DNA from: Coenobita brevimanus
Lineage: Eukaryota; Arthropoda; Malacostraca; Decapoda; Coenobitidae
DNA: 64,000 bases
NCBI GenBank assembly: GCA_032717465.1
Contig: JAVRFU010003718.1
Coordinates: 3,026,445 to 3,090,444 of the forward strand
Reading direction: 5' to 3'
Part shown: piece by piece, positions 43,790 to 55,800 of the stretch
Layout: each line of letters opens with the position of its first letter
Numbering within the stretch: position 1 is the first letter of the stretch
The notes under the pieces: model-generated
Seen by the model: the letters and a program-made list of their open reading frames with translations, nothing else
Database searches by the model: none
Told to the model about the DNA's origin: nothing
Made by a program: the position numbers and the translations under genes

Positions 43790-44260
43790 ACAGGAAACCA
43801 TTTGGCTTGTCACACTTCTCTTGTCCACATATACAATTATACTATTCAGCCAATTATCTGGGAAAACACACTCATAAATAATCATATTTATAAAACCGGT
43901 AACTATCTTCACTCCTATATCTCATGAGGCCTTCTCCATTTCAGCAGTCAACCCAGACACAGTTGCTGCCTTCCCCACCTGCATCCCTCCTATTGCCCTG
44001 CTCACAGTAGCAGCATCAATCAAAGGCCAACAGCCAAACGCTGGATCTGCTGGCTTCAAACCTTCCCTGTCCCAAACTCATCATTCAACAACCCGTTGTA
44101 ATGCTCTCTCCAGGCATCTTGAATACCCTCACTGCCCACCACTAACTTTCCTTCAACATTCTTCACACACTGATATCCCAATAGTCCCTCTTCATCTGAT
44201 TTGCTACCTTAAGTATCATAGTCTTCCTCTGCACATTATTAAGGTTGTCAAGTAAATGTC
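43790..44260 (-). pseudogene. RTE-B RT N-terminus remnant in unit 1
   Basis: Minus-strand blocks parallel those at 26062-26531: a region before PADPAFGCWPLIDAATVSRA, then IGGMQVGKAATVSGLTAEME and YECVFPDNWLNS. Stops and frameshifts throughout. It is repeated at 51650-52110 and 58250-58710. Confidence 0.6.
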
Positions 44261-44973
44261 TCTAAGACTCAGATTTTGCCCTGAAAACCTCTTATCTAGC
44301 CCTATGCTTAGCACTAAACTGTGAAACTATTTTTGAACAAGTCAGCCAAGCAGCATAATTTCTATGAAAGTATAGTTCACAAGAAATGAGCTGACAATTA
44401 TCTTACCTAACTTCTTATACCAAGACGTAGACTCGTCACATACCGAACAAACCACATTTTCTGGCCCTGAGTCGGTCAGTTAATAACCAGCATCGGTCAC
44501 AAAGCCCTTTTCACACTTGCTGCACTTAATGTGAAAACTTGAATTTCACTGCCCCCTCATCATTAGCATTTTTTGTTTTTCAATCACTGTCCAACAAAGA
44601 CACTACCCACATCATGTAACACCTATCGCATTTTATCTGACTGTCCAAATCTTACTCTTGTTCGCATTAAGCTCCCACACCACACAATAAAGTTAGTGCG
44701 GAACTGCACACTCAACTATTATATGAAATGAAGGGCAAGGAAATAAATAAATAAATGCTTCTCCACACAACAACAGTTAACACAACAGCTTAGGCAGGCA
44801 GCAGCTGGTATGGGACGTGGGTCATGTGGGTCGGCTTAGATTAAACAACTCTACCAGCGACCAACAAAAGTACAACACAGGAGTTGTAAACAAATGAACC
44901 TACGTAGAAATCCACTAGCTAAATGCACCCACTTCCCACTCTGTTTCTTCCGTGCAACTGAGAGATATTAAAA
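44261..44973. other. No gene seen
   Basis: Flank ending at the target of the RTE-A insertion (gcaactgagagatatta). It contains a short (AAAT)n run at about 44740. No coding potential is seen. Confidence 0.35.
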
Positions 44974-45058
44974 TCTATCTATCTATTGCCAGACGCCTCA
45001 ATCCCATTTGGGGTGCCCACAAACAAATCGCCTTCAAGTCGCCCTGTCCCCCGCCATT

Positions 45059-48004
45059 TCACTGCCCTGCTCCCAACTCACACCCCCCCCCTCTCATATA
45101 CCTCTCCACTCCATCCCTCCATCTCATCCTCGGCCTCCCCCTCCCTCTTCCCCCCTCCACCTCACTCATATAAACTCTCTTCGTCAGTCTTTCACCCTCC
45201 ATCCTCTCCACATGGCCAAACCACCTCAGTGTGTTCCTCATAACGCTTCCTATCACATCCACATCCACACCACAAAGCTCCTTTATATCCTCATTCGTCA
45301 GCCCGTCTCTACACGTGACTACACAGGCTCCTCTTAAATAACTCATTTCCAATGCTCTCACTCTTGACTTGTGTCCTTCCAACAATGTCCAAGATTCACT
45401 TCCGTACGTTAGAGTTGGTATCACAATACTGTCATGTAGTAACTTTTTCACTTCCATGCTCACTTCCCTGTTTCTTATCACTGCTCTCAAAGAACCAGCA
45501 ACCTTTCTTCCCTGCTGTACCCTTTCAAGCACTTCACCCTCCAAACCTCCATCCTTACTCATCACACTACCCAAGTACTTAAACGTACTCACATTTTCCA
45601 ATTCCTCACCATCTAACCTCGTTGTACATTCACTACCTTCACCTCTCTCAAAGACTATCACTTTACTCTTCCCTACATTCACCTTTAGGTTCCGTTTCTC
45701 ACATACTCTCTCAAACTCATCCACCAAGCCTTGCAGCTCCCCTTCGTCTTCACTCAACAACACAGTATCATCTGCAAACAACAGTACAGGGAGTTTCCAA
45801 ACACAATCCTCTCTCACCAGGGCCACTCCAACATCCACTACCCTACCTTGTGCCTCTTTTATTACCCCATCCATGTACACATTGAACAACCATAGAGACA
45901 TGACACATCCCTGTTTCAAACCAACTTTCAAAGAGAAAAATTCATTTAGTTCACCATCTACACGCACTGCAGCCTTCGCACCATCGTACATACTCTTCAC
46001 AGCATTCAACAACTTCCCATCTACTCCATATATTCTTAACACTTTCCACAATCCTTGTCTATCCACCCTGTCATATGCTTTCTCCAAATCCATGAAAGCC
46101 GCATACAACTTCTTTCCCTTCTCTAGAAACTTTTCCACTAAAGATCTAAGAATGAATATCTGATCTACACAACCTCTTCCCTTCCTAAAGCCTCCCTGTT
46201 CTTCTCCAACTAATTTCTCTGTTCTTTCTCTAACTCTGTCAATAAGTATCCTACCATACACTTTTCCTATTATACTAAGAAGACAAATGCCCCTATGATT
46301 ACCACACACTTCTTTTTCCCCTTTTCCTTTGTACAAGGAAATAATTATACCTGACTTCCAATCCTCCGGAACTCTACCTTCCTCCCAGGCCAATCTGCAC
46401 ATCTTCCACATCCATTCTACTACTATCTCTGCCAGATGCTTCAGCATTTCACCACACACTCCATCAATTCCTGGGGCTTTCCCAGATTTAACTTTCTTCA
46501 TTGCTTCCACAACTTCTATCCTACTGATTTCTTCCTGTCTTCTCACCTCCCTCCTTCTCCCAGCCATTCCCCAGCCACTTATACTCCCATTACTTCCATC
46601 CTCTACGTTCAACAATTCCTTAAAGTGTTCTCTCCATCTGCTCACTTTTTCTCCCTTCTCCACTAGTAGTCTACCGTTTTTATCTTTCACTCCCCTGCTA
46701 ACTTCACTTCCACCCTGTCTTACTCTTTTCACCTCTCTCCAGAACATTTTCTTACAGTCCCTCCACTTTACACTCAAATTCCTTCCAAATTCCTCATCCA
46801 CTCTCTTCTTACTCTCTCTTACTAATCTTTTCACCTCTCTCTTTCTTTCCACATATAACTCTCTCTTCCGCCTCTCAACCTCTTCCACGCCCCTATTTCT
46901 CATCCATTCATTGTATGGTTTCTTCTTTTGTGCCACAGCCTGCTTCACCTCTTCAGTCCACCACGCTGTTCCTTGCACCCCCCTCCGTCTTCTCTTCCTT
47001 CCACACACCACATCACATGCTGCACATATTTCTTCTGTAAATATCTTACACACACCTTCCACATCTCCCATCTGCCCCAATTCATATTTGCCCAATCGTT
47101 CCTCCACTTCTCTCTTATACTCTGCCTTTTTCTCATCCTCCTGTAACCTTTCCACTCTCCTTGCAACTACTCCTTCCTCTCGTCTTTCCCTTCTTCTATT
47201 CCTCCAACTTTCTTGTACTTTAATTCTGGCCATCACCAAGTAGTGGTCAGAAAGTCCACTCCCCCAACCTCTATACACTCTTGCATCCATTACACATCTT
47301 CGCATCCTCTCATCCACACACACATAATCAATCATTGCCTTCCTTTCATTCAGTTCACCACCCACCCTTCTCATCACTCGCCATGTATACCTGTGAATCA
47401 TTTTATGCCTGAAGAGGGTATTGGCTATCACCAACCCCCTCCCAGCACAAATGTCCACTAACGCACTCCCATTCTCATCTATCTCAGCAGGCACACCCCA
47501 CTCACCAACTATTCCATCCACCTTCACATTCCCAACTTTACCATTCATATCACCAATCAAAAACACTCTTTCATTCCTTCCAAACTTCTCCATGCACACT
47601 TCTACATTTGTCCAGAACTCTTCTCTCACTCTTCTAGCACGATCTTGCATTGGCGCATACACACACACAATCGCCCACATTTGTATTCCAACTTTCAACT
47701 TTACCCACACAATCCTTGACCCAACTGATCCATACTGTCTTATGCTCCTCTTCCATCTTTTACTCACAGATATACATACTCCTTCCTTTGCCCTCTCATT
47801 CTCACCTACTCCTGCACATATACCCCATCCATACTCCCATTCTCTCACACTTTCTCCTCTCCATTTTGTTTCAGTTATTCCACATACATCTACTTTCGCA
47901 TCCTCAAGCACCTGGACAATCTCTCTCTCTTTCACCTCAACATTCGCTCCCCTTACATTCCAGGTTCCAATTACAATGTCCTTTGTCCGGTCCTTGGTCG
48001 TCAT
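45059..48004 (-). CDS. E2 ORF: RTE endonuclease-reverse transcriptase, almost intact
   Basis: 981 open codons from ATG 48004, the longest coding frame in the window. The frame is also open upstream to 48073, without an ATG. Endonuclease (about residues 8-225): VIGTWNVRGANVEV, CGITETKWRGE with the catalytic Glu, VCVYAP, FLIGDMNGKVGNVK, MIDYVCVDERM and GLSDHYLVMARI. A basic linker follows with WWTEEVKQAVAQKKK. RT: KAPGIDGVCGEMLKHLAEIV, YKGKGEKEVCGNHRGICLLS, FMDLEKAYDRVD, KQGCVMSLWLFNVY and LLFADDTVLLSED, then the C-terminal LRWFGHVERM and RGRGRPRMRW. Two flaws: the conserved Pro of the QGxxxSP motif is Leu (also in E3), and an expanded C-run near 45087 shifts the last 35 or so codons. It is probably inactive despite its length. 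Confidence 0.9.
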   Translation of the reverse strand: MTTKDRTKDIVIGTWNVRGANVEVKEREIVQVLEDAKVDVCGITETKWRGESVREWEYGWGICAGVGENERAKEGVCISVSKRWKRSIRQYGSVGSRIVWVKLKVGIQMWAIVCVYAPMQDRARRVREEFWTNVEVCMEKFGRNERVFLIGDMNGKVGNVKVDGIVGEWGVPAEIDENGSALVDICAGRGLVIANTLFRHKMIHRYTWRVMRRVGGELNERKAMIDYVCVDERMRRCVMDARVYRGWGSGLSDHYLVMARIKVQESWRNRRRERREEGVVARRVERLQEDEKKAEYKREVEERLGKYELGQMGDVEGVCKIFTEEICAACDVVCGRKRRRRGVQGTAWWTEEVKQAVAQKKKPYNEWMRNRGVEEVERRKRELYVERKREVKRLVRESKKRVDEEFGRNLSVKWRDCKKMFWREVKRVRQGGSEVSRGVKDKNGRLLVEKGEKVSRWREHFKELLNVEDGSNGSISGWGMAGRRREVRRQEEISRIEVVEAMKKVKSGKAPGIDGVCGEMLKHLAEIVVEWMWKMCRLAWEEGRVPEDWKSGIIISLYKGKGEKEVCGNHRGICLLSIIGKVYGRILIDRVRERTEKLVGEEQGGFRKGRGCVDQIFILRSLVEKFLEKGKKLYAAFMDLEKAYDRVDRQGLWKVLRIYGVDGKLLNAVKSMYDGAKAAVRVDGELNEFFSLKVGLKQGCVMSLWLFNVYMDGVIKEAQGRVVDVGVALVREDCVWKLPVLLFADDTVLLSEDEGELQGLVDEFERVCEKRNLKVNVGKSKVIVFERGEGSECTTRLDGEELENVSTFKYLGSVMSKDGGLEGEVLERVQQGRKVAGSLRAVIRNREVSMEVKKLLHDSIVIPTLTYGSESWTLLEGHKSRVRALEMSYLRGACVVTCRDGLTNEDIKELCGVDVDVIGSVMRNTLRWFGHVERMEGERLTKRVYMSEVEGGRGRGRPRMRWRDGVERYMRGGGCELGAGQ

Positions 48005-48039
48005 CGTTTGGTCAGTCCTTGTCCGAGGCTTATTGTTTG

Positions 48040-48161
48040 TTTTTTTAGTTAGTTGTTTTCCGGGGAGGGGCACTAACCCTCCGCCAACCCTTTTAGTCGC
48101 CTTTTAAGACAAGCAGGGATACTGGGGGAGTATTCTTGAAAACACCCCCTACCCCCAGGGG
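48040..48161 (-). promoter_or_regulatory. Structured 5' end of E2
   Basis: Same three-stem module as in E1. The outer stem is ctggggg/cccccag, seven pairs. The second stem has one mismatch (gtct against cgac). The module ends at 48161 against the flank tagtaccaatgg. Confidence 0.5.
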
Positions 48162-48977
48162 TAGTACCAATGGAAATTAATGAAAACAGCTGTGGGTGAT
48201 GCTAGAACATAATTCAAAGACAACTACAGCAATGTAGAAACAAGTTAAATATTGTCTAAAAGTGCAACTTATAAATGATATCCAAAGCCAATGCTACTGA
48301 ATGAAAATAGACTTTGATAGATCCCCCTGAGAATTAGTTATTAAAGTATCAGTTAATCAGTAATAAGTATGTTTATAGAATGACGGGGAATTGTCCTGAC
48401 AGGGAACGTCCATATTATGACGGCAAATTGTCAACTTCATGGCGAATTGTCTAGGAACCACATAAACAACCGTTGCTTGCTTCAGTAAAGGTAAGATCTA
48501 CTGTATACTGTAGTTTTCATGTTTTTTTCTCTTTATTCACTATTAATGTGTTACTTTAAATGTTTAAACATAAGGATATTTCATGTATGTGAGTGCCAAG
48601 GTGTGTGTAGGTGAGAGTTTAGGCACATCTGGGAACGTATCCCCATTGACTCCATGTTATAATGGGATTGCTATACGATGCATTGCTTTACGATGGGGTT
48701 TTCGGGAACGGAACCCCATCGTATAATGAGAGTTTACTGTAGAAACAAGTGCTGAAATCCGACTCGCAATGGTATGTAATTGCAAATGGAATCACAGCAC
48801 CCATAGCTCGCTTTGCCAAACGAGGGTAGGCGTGTGTCAATGAACACCAGAATTATTAAAGACTACGAGTTTCTTTGTATGTTTTTTTAAGTTAATGTTG
48901 CCAAACGGCATCACGCAATCTCGCTAAATTGTTCTCAATAATTCTGACCTTCACGGACCCCAGATTAAGAACCCCTG

Positions 48978-49555
48978 CATTAGATCATTTCAGTCTCGTC
49001 ACAGTACATGGCATTAGATCGTTTCAGTCTCGCCACAGTACATGGCATTAGATCGTTTCAGTCTCGCCACAGTACATGGCATTAGATCGTTTCAGTCTCG
49101 CCACAGTACATGGCATTAGATCGTTTCAGTCTCGCCACAGTACATGGCATTAGATCGTTTCAGTCTCGCCACAGTACATGGCATTAGATCGTTTCAGTCT
49201 CGCCACAGTACATGGCATTAGATCGTTTCAGTCTCGCCACAGTACATGGCATTAGATCGTTTCAGTCTCGCCACAGTACATGGCATTAGATCGTTTCAGT
49301 CTCGCCACAGTACATGGCATTAGATCGTTTCAGTCTCGCCACAGTACATGGCATTAGATCGTTTCAGTCTCGCCACAGTACATGGCATTAGATCGTTTCA
49401 GTCTCGCCACAGTACATGGCATTAGATCGTTTCAGTCTCGCCACAGTACATGGCATTAGATCGTTTCAGTCTCGCCACAGTACATGGCATTAGATCGTTT
49501 CAGTCTCGCCACAGCACATGGCATTAGATAGGTTCAGTCTTGCCACAGTACACCC
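48978..49555. repeat. 34-bp minisatellite, 17 copies (unit 2)
   Basis: Same unit, same variant first and last copies and same copy number (17) as the array at 39379-39956. A few substitutions separate them, for example agcacatgg near 49515. Confidence 0.97.
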
Positions 49556-50082
49556 AAAAACAGTAATTTTCTCCCACGCATTAGCCGAAGTAGCGACCAG
49601 TGAGCGACTGGAGGATTGAGCACCCCACATCCAATACCATTACCCCAACCACACTGAAAGCGTTGTTGGACAGATGCGGAACGACCAAAGCTGGCGATGT
49701 TATAGTGTCATGATTGTCGTTATACACTATCAGAACCAGTGGGAGTAAATATATAAAAGTATTTAATGTGTGATACTGTGGTTTTATCAACAACATATGG
49801 GAAAGGCATGAAAATGAAAGAACTCCTACAATGTGTTATGTGTTATTGTATATATACTTAAGTCCGATATTATAATGTTACAAATAAGTATAGTCAACAG
49901 CATCTCTTAAAAGATGTCTTTTCTTATACAATCTTGTTCCCATCTCCACCATTCATCTCTCTGGGTTCCTGTCTCCACCGTACGCCCCTTTTATCCTCTC
50001 GTCCCCCATTCCCACCCTTTGTTAACCAGTATAAACAAAGATAGTGATGAAATGATCCATCAGGTACTGATCATATTACAGT
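49556..50082. other. Flank with empty site of the DNA transposon
   Basis: Duplicate of 39957-42218 without the 1,734-bp element. The site is intact at about 49849-49862 (gtatatatacttaag). No gene is seen. Confidence 0.7.
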
Positions 50083-51128
50083 ATATGGAGTGGAGGGGAA
50101 ATTGTGGAGTGCTGTGAAGAGTATGTATGAGGGAGCTTGGGCTACAGTGCCACTGGATTGTGAGCTGAGTGAGTTCTTTAATGTCAATGTGGGACTGAAA
50201 CACTTGTGTGATGTCCCCATGGCTGTTTAATATATACATGGATGGGGTTGTAAAGGAGGTGCAAGGTAGGGCAGTGGATGTGGGGGTGGCTCTAATGAAT
50301 GAGGGTGAGATTTGGAAGATTCCGGTGTTGCTGTTTGCTGATGATGCAGTATGTTGAGTGAGGATGAATGGGAGTTGCAAGATTTGGTGAATGAATTTGG
50401 GACAATGTGTAGGAGGAGGAATTGGAAAGTTAATGTAAACAAAGGTAAAGTTATGGTGTTTGAGAGGAATGAAGTCACAGAGTGTCCAGTGAGGTTGGAT
50501 GGTGAGGATATGGAGAATGTGAGTGCATTCAAGTACTTGGGTAGTGTGATGAGTAAGGATGGAACTTTGGGGAATGAAGTGCGTGAAAGGGTACAGCAGG
50601 GAAGGCAGGTTGTTGGTACACTGAAAGCAGTGATGAGAAATAGGGAGGTGAGTATGGAAGTTAAGAAGTCACTCCATGACAGTATTGTGATCCCTACCCT
50701 GACGTATGGAAGCAAGGCATGGATCTTGCAAAAGGGGAACAAGTCAAGAGTAAGAGCAGTGGAAATGAGTTACTTGAGAGGAGTATGTGCAGTGACGTGG
50801 AGGGACAGGTTGACGAATGAAGAAGTGAAGGAACGTTGTGGGGTGGATGTGGATGTGGTTGAGATTTGGAGAAATAACCTCAGGTGGTTTGGATATGTGA
50901 AGAGAATGGAGAATGACTAAGAGGGTGTATGTAGGTGAGGTGGAGGGAGGGAGAGGGAGGGGTAGACCGAGGATGAGGTGGAGGGATGGAGTTGAGAGAT
51001 ATATGAGGGAGGGGAGGGTGAGTTGGGGGGAGGGTAGTCAAATGGTGGGTGACAGAGCGACTTGCAGGCGTTTTGTCTGCGGCCACCCATTGCGGGATTA
51101 GGACGTAGGGCTATAGATAGATAGATAG
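50083..51128 (+). pseudogene. RTE-C reverse transcriptase fragment in unit 2
   Basis: Duplicate of 42219-43263 with few substitutions (LTYGSKAWIL here, GRKAW there) and one extra G at ggggtggctc and at gttggggggag. It carries the same three frameshifts and a (GATA)n tail at 51114-51128. Confidence 0.85.
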
Positions 51129-51649
51129 GCATTAATTAAACATATGAAACATGCATAACACTCATCTATCGGTGATAATGTTGTGTTGGAAGAGGGAAGC
51201 TAGCAGTCTCCTGCTGAGCAGTGTTGCCAGATTCCCAAACCCATATTATCGTACACGGCACGTTAAAATTATCACTTTTGGATCAAAATTATCTCACTCA
51301 TAAACAAAGGCATTTCTTCACATCTGTTCCAAAATCTTTATGCCTCTATATAATCCTCTTACCAGATCATCACCATTCCCCTTGTACATGATCATCAACA
51401 CTGAATCCTGTGTTGCCCCATGAGGAGCGAAAGTACCAGGGCCTAGGCAAGTTGGACCTGACATTTAAGATGAGAGTCAGCAGCCTCACTCATCCCTGAG
51501 CGGCATTACTTGAGCAATAAACCCCAACCACCCATCTGATATAAACCTGCACTGCCTCAATCCAAATGGAGTGCCTTAATTACCCACTAAATCACCAGGT
51601 GCCATCATTTGCTTATATGATTACCACCCACCATAGTAGATGGTTTCCA

Positions 51650-52110
51650 GGTGTACAGGAAACCATTTGGCTTGTCACACTTCTCTTGTCCACATATACA
51701 ATTATACTACTCAGCCAATTATCTGGGAAAACACACTCATAAATAATCATATTTATAAAACCGGTAACTATCTTCACTCCTATATCTCATGAGGCCTTCT
51801 CCATTTCAGCAGTCAACCCAGACACAGTTGCTGCCTTCCCCACCTGCATCCCTCCTATTGCCCTGCTCACAGTAGCAGCATCAATCAAAGGCCAACAGCC
51901 AAACGCTGGATCTGCTGGCTTCAAACCTTCCCTGTCCCAAACTCATCATTCAACAACCCGTTGTAATGCTCTCTCCAGGCATCTTGAATACCCTCACTGC
52001 CCACCACTAACTTTCCTTCAACATTCTTCACACACTGATATCCCAATAGTCCCTCTTCATCTGATTTGCTACCTTAAGTATCATAGTCTTCCTCTGCACA
52101 TTATTAAGGT
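51650..52110 (-). pseudogene. RTE-B RT N-terminus remnant in unit 2
   Basis: Duplicate of the remnant at 43790-44260 with minimal divergence. The flanking 51129-51649 and 52111-52842 hold no further supportable feature. Confidence 0.6.
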
Positions 52111-52842
52111 TGTCAAGTAAATGTCTCTAAGACTCAGATTTTGCCCTGAAAACCTCTTATCTAGCCCTATGCTTAGCACTAAACTGTGAAACTATTTTTG
52201 AACAAGTCAGCCAAGCAGCATAATTTGTATGAAAGTATAGTTCACAAGAAATGAGCTGACAATTATCTTACCTAACTTCTTATACCAAGACGTAGACTCG
52301 TCACATACCGAACAAACCACATTTTCTGGCCCTGAGTCAGTCAGTTAATAACCAGCATCGGTCACAAAGCCCTTTCTTTTCACACTCGCTGCACTTAATG
52401 TGAAAACTTGAATTTCACTGCCCCCTCATCATTAGCATTTTTTGTTTTTCAATCACTGTCCAACAAAGACACTACCCACATCATGTAACACCTATCGCAT
52501 TTTATCTGACTGTCCAAATCTTACTCTTGTTCGCATTAAGCTCCCACACCACACAATAAAGTTAGTGCGGAACTGCACACTCAACTATTATATGAAATGA
52601 AGGGCAAGGAAATAAATAAATAAATGCTTCTCCACACAACAACAGTTAACACAACAGCTTAGGCAGGCAGCAGCTGGTATGGGACGTGGGTCATGTGGGT
52701 CGGCTTAGATTAAACAACTCTACCAGCGACCAACAAAAGTACAACACAGGAGTTGTAAACAAATGAACCTACGTAGAAATCCACTAGCTAAATGCACCCA
52801 CTTCCCACTCTGTTTCTTCCGTGCAACTGAGAGATATTAAAA

Positions 52843-55800
52843 TCTATCTATCTATTGCCAGACGCCTCAATCCCATTTGGGGTGCCCACAAACAAATCGC
52901 CTTCAAGTCGCCCTGTCCCCCGCCATTTCACTGCCCTGCTCCCAACTCACACCCCCCTCTCATACACCTCTCCACTCCATCCCTCCATCTCATCCTCGGT
53001 CTCCCCTCCCTCTTCCCCCCTCCACCTCACTCATATAAACTCTCTTCGTCAGTCTTTCACCCTCCATCCTCTCCACATGGCCAAACCACCTCAGTGTGTT
53101 CCTCATAACGCTTCCTATCACATCCACATCCACACCACAAAGCTCCTTTATATCCTCATTCGTCAGCCCGTCTCTACACGTGACTACACAGGCTCCTCTT
53201 AAATAACTCATTTCCAATGCTCTCACTCTTGACTTGTGTCCTTCCAACAATGTCCAAGATTCACTTCCGTACGTTAGAGTTGGTATCACAATACTGTCAT
53301 GTAGTAACTTTTTCACTTCCATGCTCACTTCCCTGTTTCTTATCACTGCTCTCAAAGAACCAGCAACCTTTCTTCCCTGCTGTACCCTTTCAAGCACTTC
53401 ACCCTCCAAACCTCCATCCTTACTCATCACACTACCCAAGTACTTAAACGTACTCACATTTTCCAATTCCTCACCATCTAACCTCGTTGTACATTCACTA
53501 CCTTCACCTCTCTCAAAGACTATCACTTTACTCTTCCCTACATTCACCTTTAGGTTCCGTTTCTCACATACTCTCTCAAACTCATCCACCAAGCCTTGCA
53601 GCTCCCCTTCGTCTTCACTCAACAACACAGTATCATCTGCAAACAACAGTACAGGGAGTTTCCAAACACAATCCTCTCTCACCAGGGCCACTCCAACATC
53701 CACTACCCTACCTTGTGCCTCTTTTATTACCCCATCCATGTACACATTGAACAACCATAGAGACATGACACATCCCTGTTTCAAACCAACTTTCAAAGAG
53801 AAAAATTCACTTAGTTCACCATCTACACGCACTGCAGCCTTCGCACCATCGTACATACTCTTCACAGCATTCAACAACTTCCCATCTACTCCATATATTC
53901 TTAACACTTTCCACAATCCTTGTCTATCCACCCTGTCATATGCTTTCTCCAAATCCATGAAAGCCGCATACAACTTCTTTCCCTTCTCTAGAAACTTTTC
54001 CACTAAAGATCTAAGAATGAATATCTGATCTACACAACCTCTTCCCTTCCTAAAGCCTCCCTGTTCTTCTCCAACTAATTTCTCTGTTCTTTCTCTAACT
54101 CTGTATATAAGTATCCTACCATACACTTTTCCTATTATACTAAGAAGACAAATGTCCCTATGATTACCACACACTTCTTTTTCCCCTTTTCCTTTGTACA
54201 AGGGAATAATTATACCTGACTTCCAATCCTCTGGGACTCTACCTTCCTCCCAGGCCAATCTGCACATCTTCCACATCCATTCTACTACTATCTCTGCCAG
54301 ATGCTTCAGCACTTCACCACACACTCCATCAATTCCTGGGGCTTTCCCTGATTTAACTTTCTTCATTGCTTCCGCAACTTCTATCCTACTGATTTCTTCC
54401 TGTCTTCTCACCTCCCTCCTTCTCCCAGCCATTCCCCAGCCACTTATACTCGCATTACTTCCATCCTCTACATTCAACAATTCCTTAAAGTGTTCTCTCC
54501 ATCTGCTCACTTTTTCTCCCTTCTCCACTAGTAATCTACCATTTTTATCTTTCACTCCCCTGCTAACTTCACTTCCACCCTGACTTACTCTTTTCACTTC
54601 TCTCAAGAACATTTTCTTACAGTCCCTCCACTTTACACTCAAATTCCTTCCAAATTCCTCATCCACTCTCTTCTTACTCTCTCTTACTAATCTTTTCACC
54701 TCTCTCTTCCTTTCCACATATAACTCTCTCTTCCGCCTCTCAACTTCTTCCACGCCCCTATTTCTCACCCATTCATTGTATGCTTTCTTCTTTTGTGCCA
54801 CAGCCTGTTTCACCTCTTCAGTCCACCACGCTGTTCCTTGCACCCCCCTCCTCCTTCTCTTCCTTCCACACACCACATCACATGCTGTACATATTTCTTC
54901 TGTAAATATCTTACACACACCTTCCACGTCTCCCATCTGCTCCAATTCATATTTGCCCAATCATTCCTCCACTTCTCTCTTATACTCTGCCTTTTTCTCA
55001 TCCTCTTGTAACCTTTCCACTCTCCTTGCAACTACTCCTTCCTGTCGTCTTTCCCTTCTTCTATTCCTCCATCTCACTTGCATCCTAATTCTGGCCACCA
55101 CCAAGTAGTGGTCAGAAAGTCCAATCCCCCAACCTCTATACACTCTTGCATCCTTTACACATCTTCGCATCCTTTCATCCACACACACATAATCAATCAT
55201 TGCCTTCCTTTCATTCAGTTCACCCCCTACCCTTCTCATCACTCGCCATGTATACCTGTGGATCATTTTATGCCTGAAGAGGGTATTGGCTATCACCAAC
55301 CCCCTCCCAGCACAAATGTCCACTAACGCACTCCCATTCTCATCTATCTCGGCAGGCACACCCCACTCACCAACTATTCCACCCACCTTCACATTACCAA
55401 CTTTACCATTCATATCACCTATCAAAAACACTCTCTCATTCCTTCCAAACTTTTCCATGCACACTTCCACATTTGTCCAGAACTCTTCTCTCACTCTTCT
55501 AGCACGATCTTGCGTTGGCGCATACACACACACAATCGCCCACATTTGTATTCCAACTTTCAACTTTACCCACACAATCCTTGACCCAACTGTTCCATAC
55601 TGTCTTATGCTCCTCTTCCATCTTTTACTCACAACTACACATACTCCTTCCTTTGCCCTCTCATTCTCACCTACTCCTGCACATATACCCCATCCATACT
55701 CCCATTCTCTCACACTTTCTCCTTTCCATTTCAATTCAGTAATTCCACATACATCCACTTTTGCACCCTCAAGCACCTGCACAATCTCTCTCTCTTTCAC

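Larger units (their letters stand above)
35375..44973. repeat. Tandem duplication unit 1 (E1 plus flank X1)
   Basis: RTE-A copy E1 followed by flank X1. Without the 1,734-bp DNA transposon and its TA, the unit is about 7.86 kb, the same as unit 2. In the first roughly 800 bp after the RTE I count three differences from unit 2, all G/A or C/T transitions. Confidence 0.9.
44974..48161 (-). mobile_element. Full-length RTE-A copy E2, an E1/E3 recombinant
   Basis: The 3' part (left, to about 46150) carries E3-specific variants: catttggggtgcccac, MSLWLFNVYMDGVIKEAQ and ELCGVDVD. From about 46240 rightward most variants are E1-specific: gtcaataagtatcc, gcccctatg, ccggaactc and cccagattt. One short E3-like patch (gccagatg, 46431) lies inside the E1-like part. 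Confidence 0.85.
44974..52842. repeat. Tandem duplication unit 2 (E2 plus flank X2)
   Basis: 7.87 kb, directly repeated after unit 1 and lacking the DNA transposon. Its left boundary flank (gagagatattaaaat) equals the left flank of E3, while the flank after E2 equals the flank after E1. This is the signature of unequal crossing-over inside the RTE copies. Confidence 0.9.
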
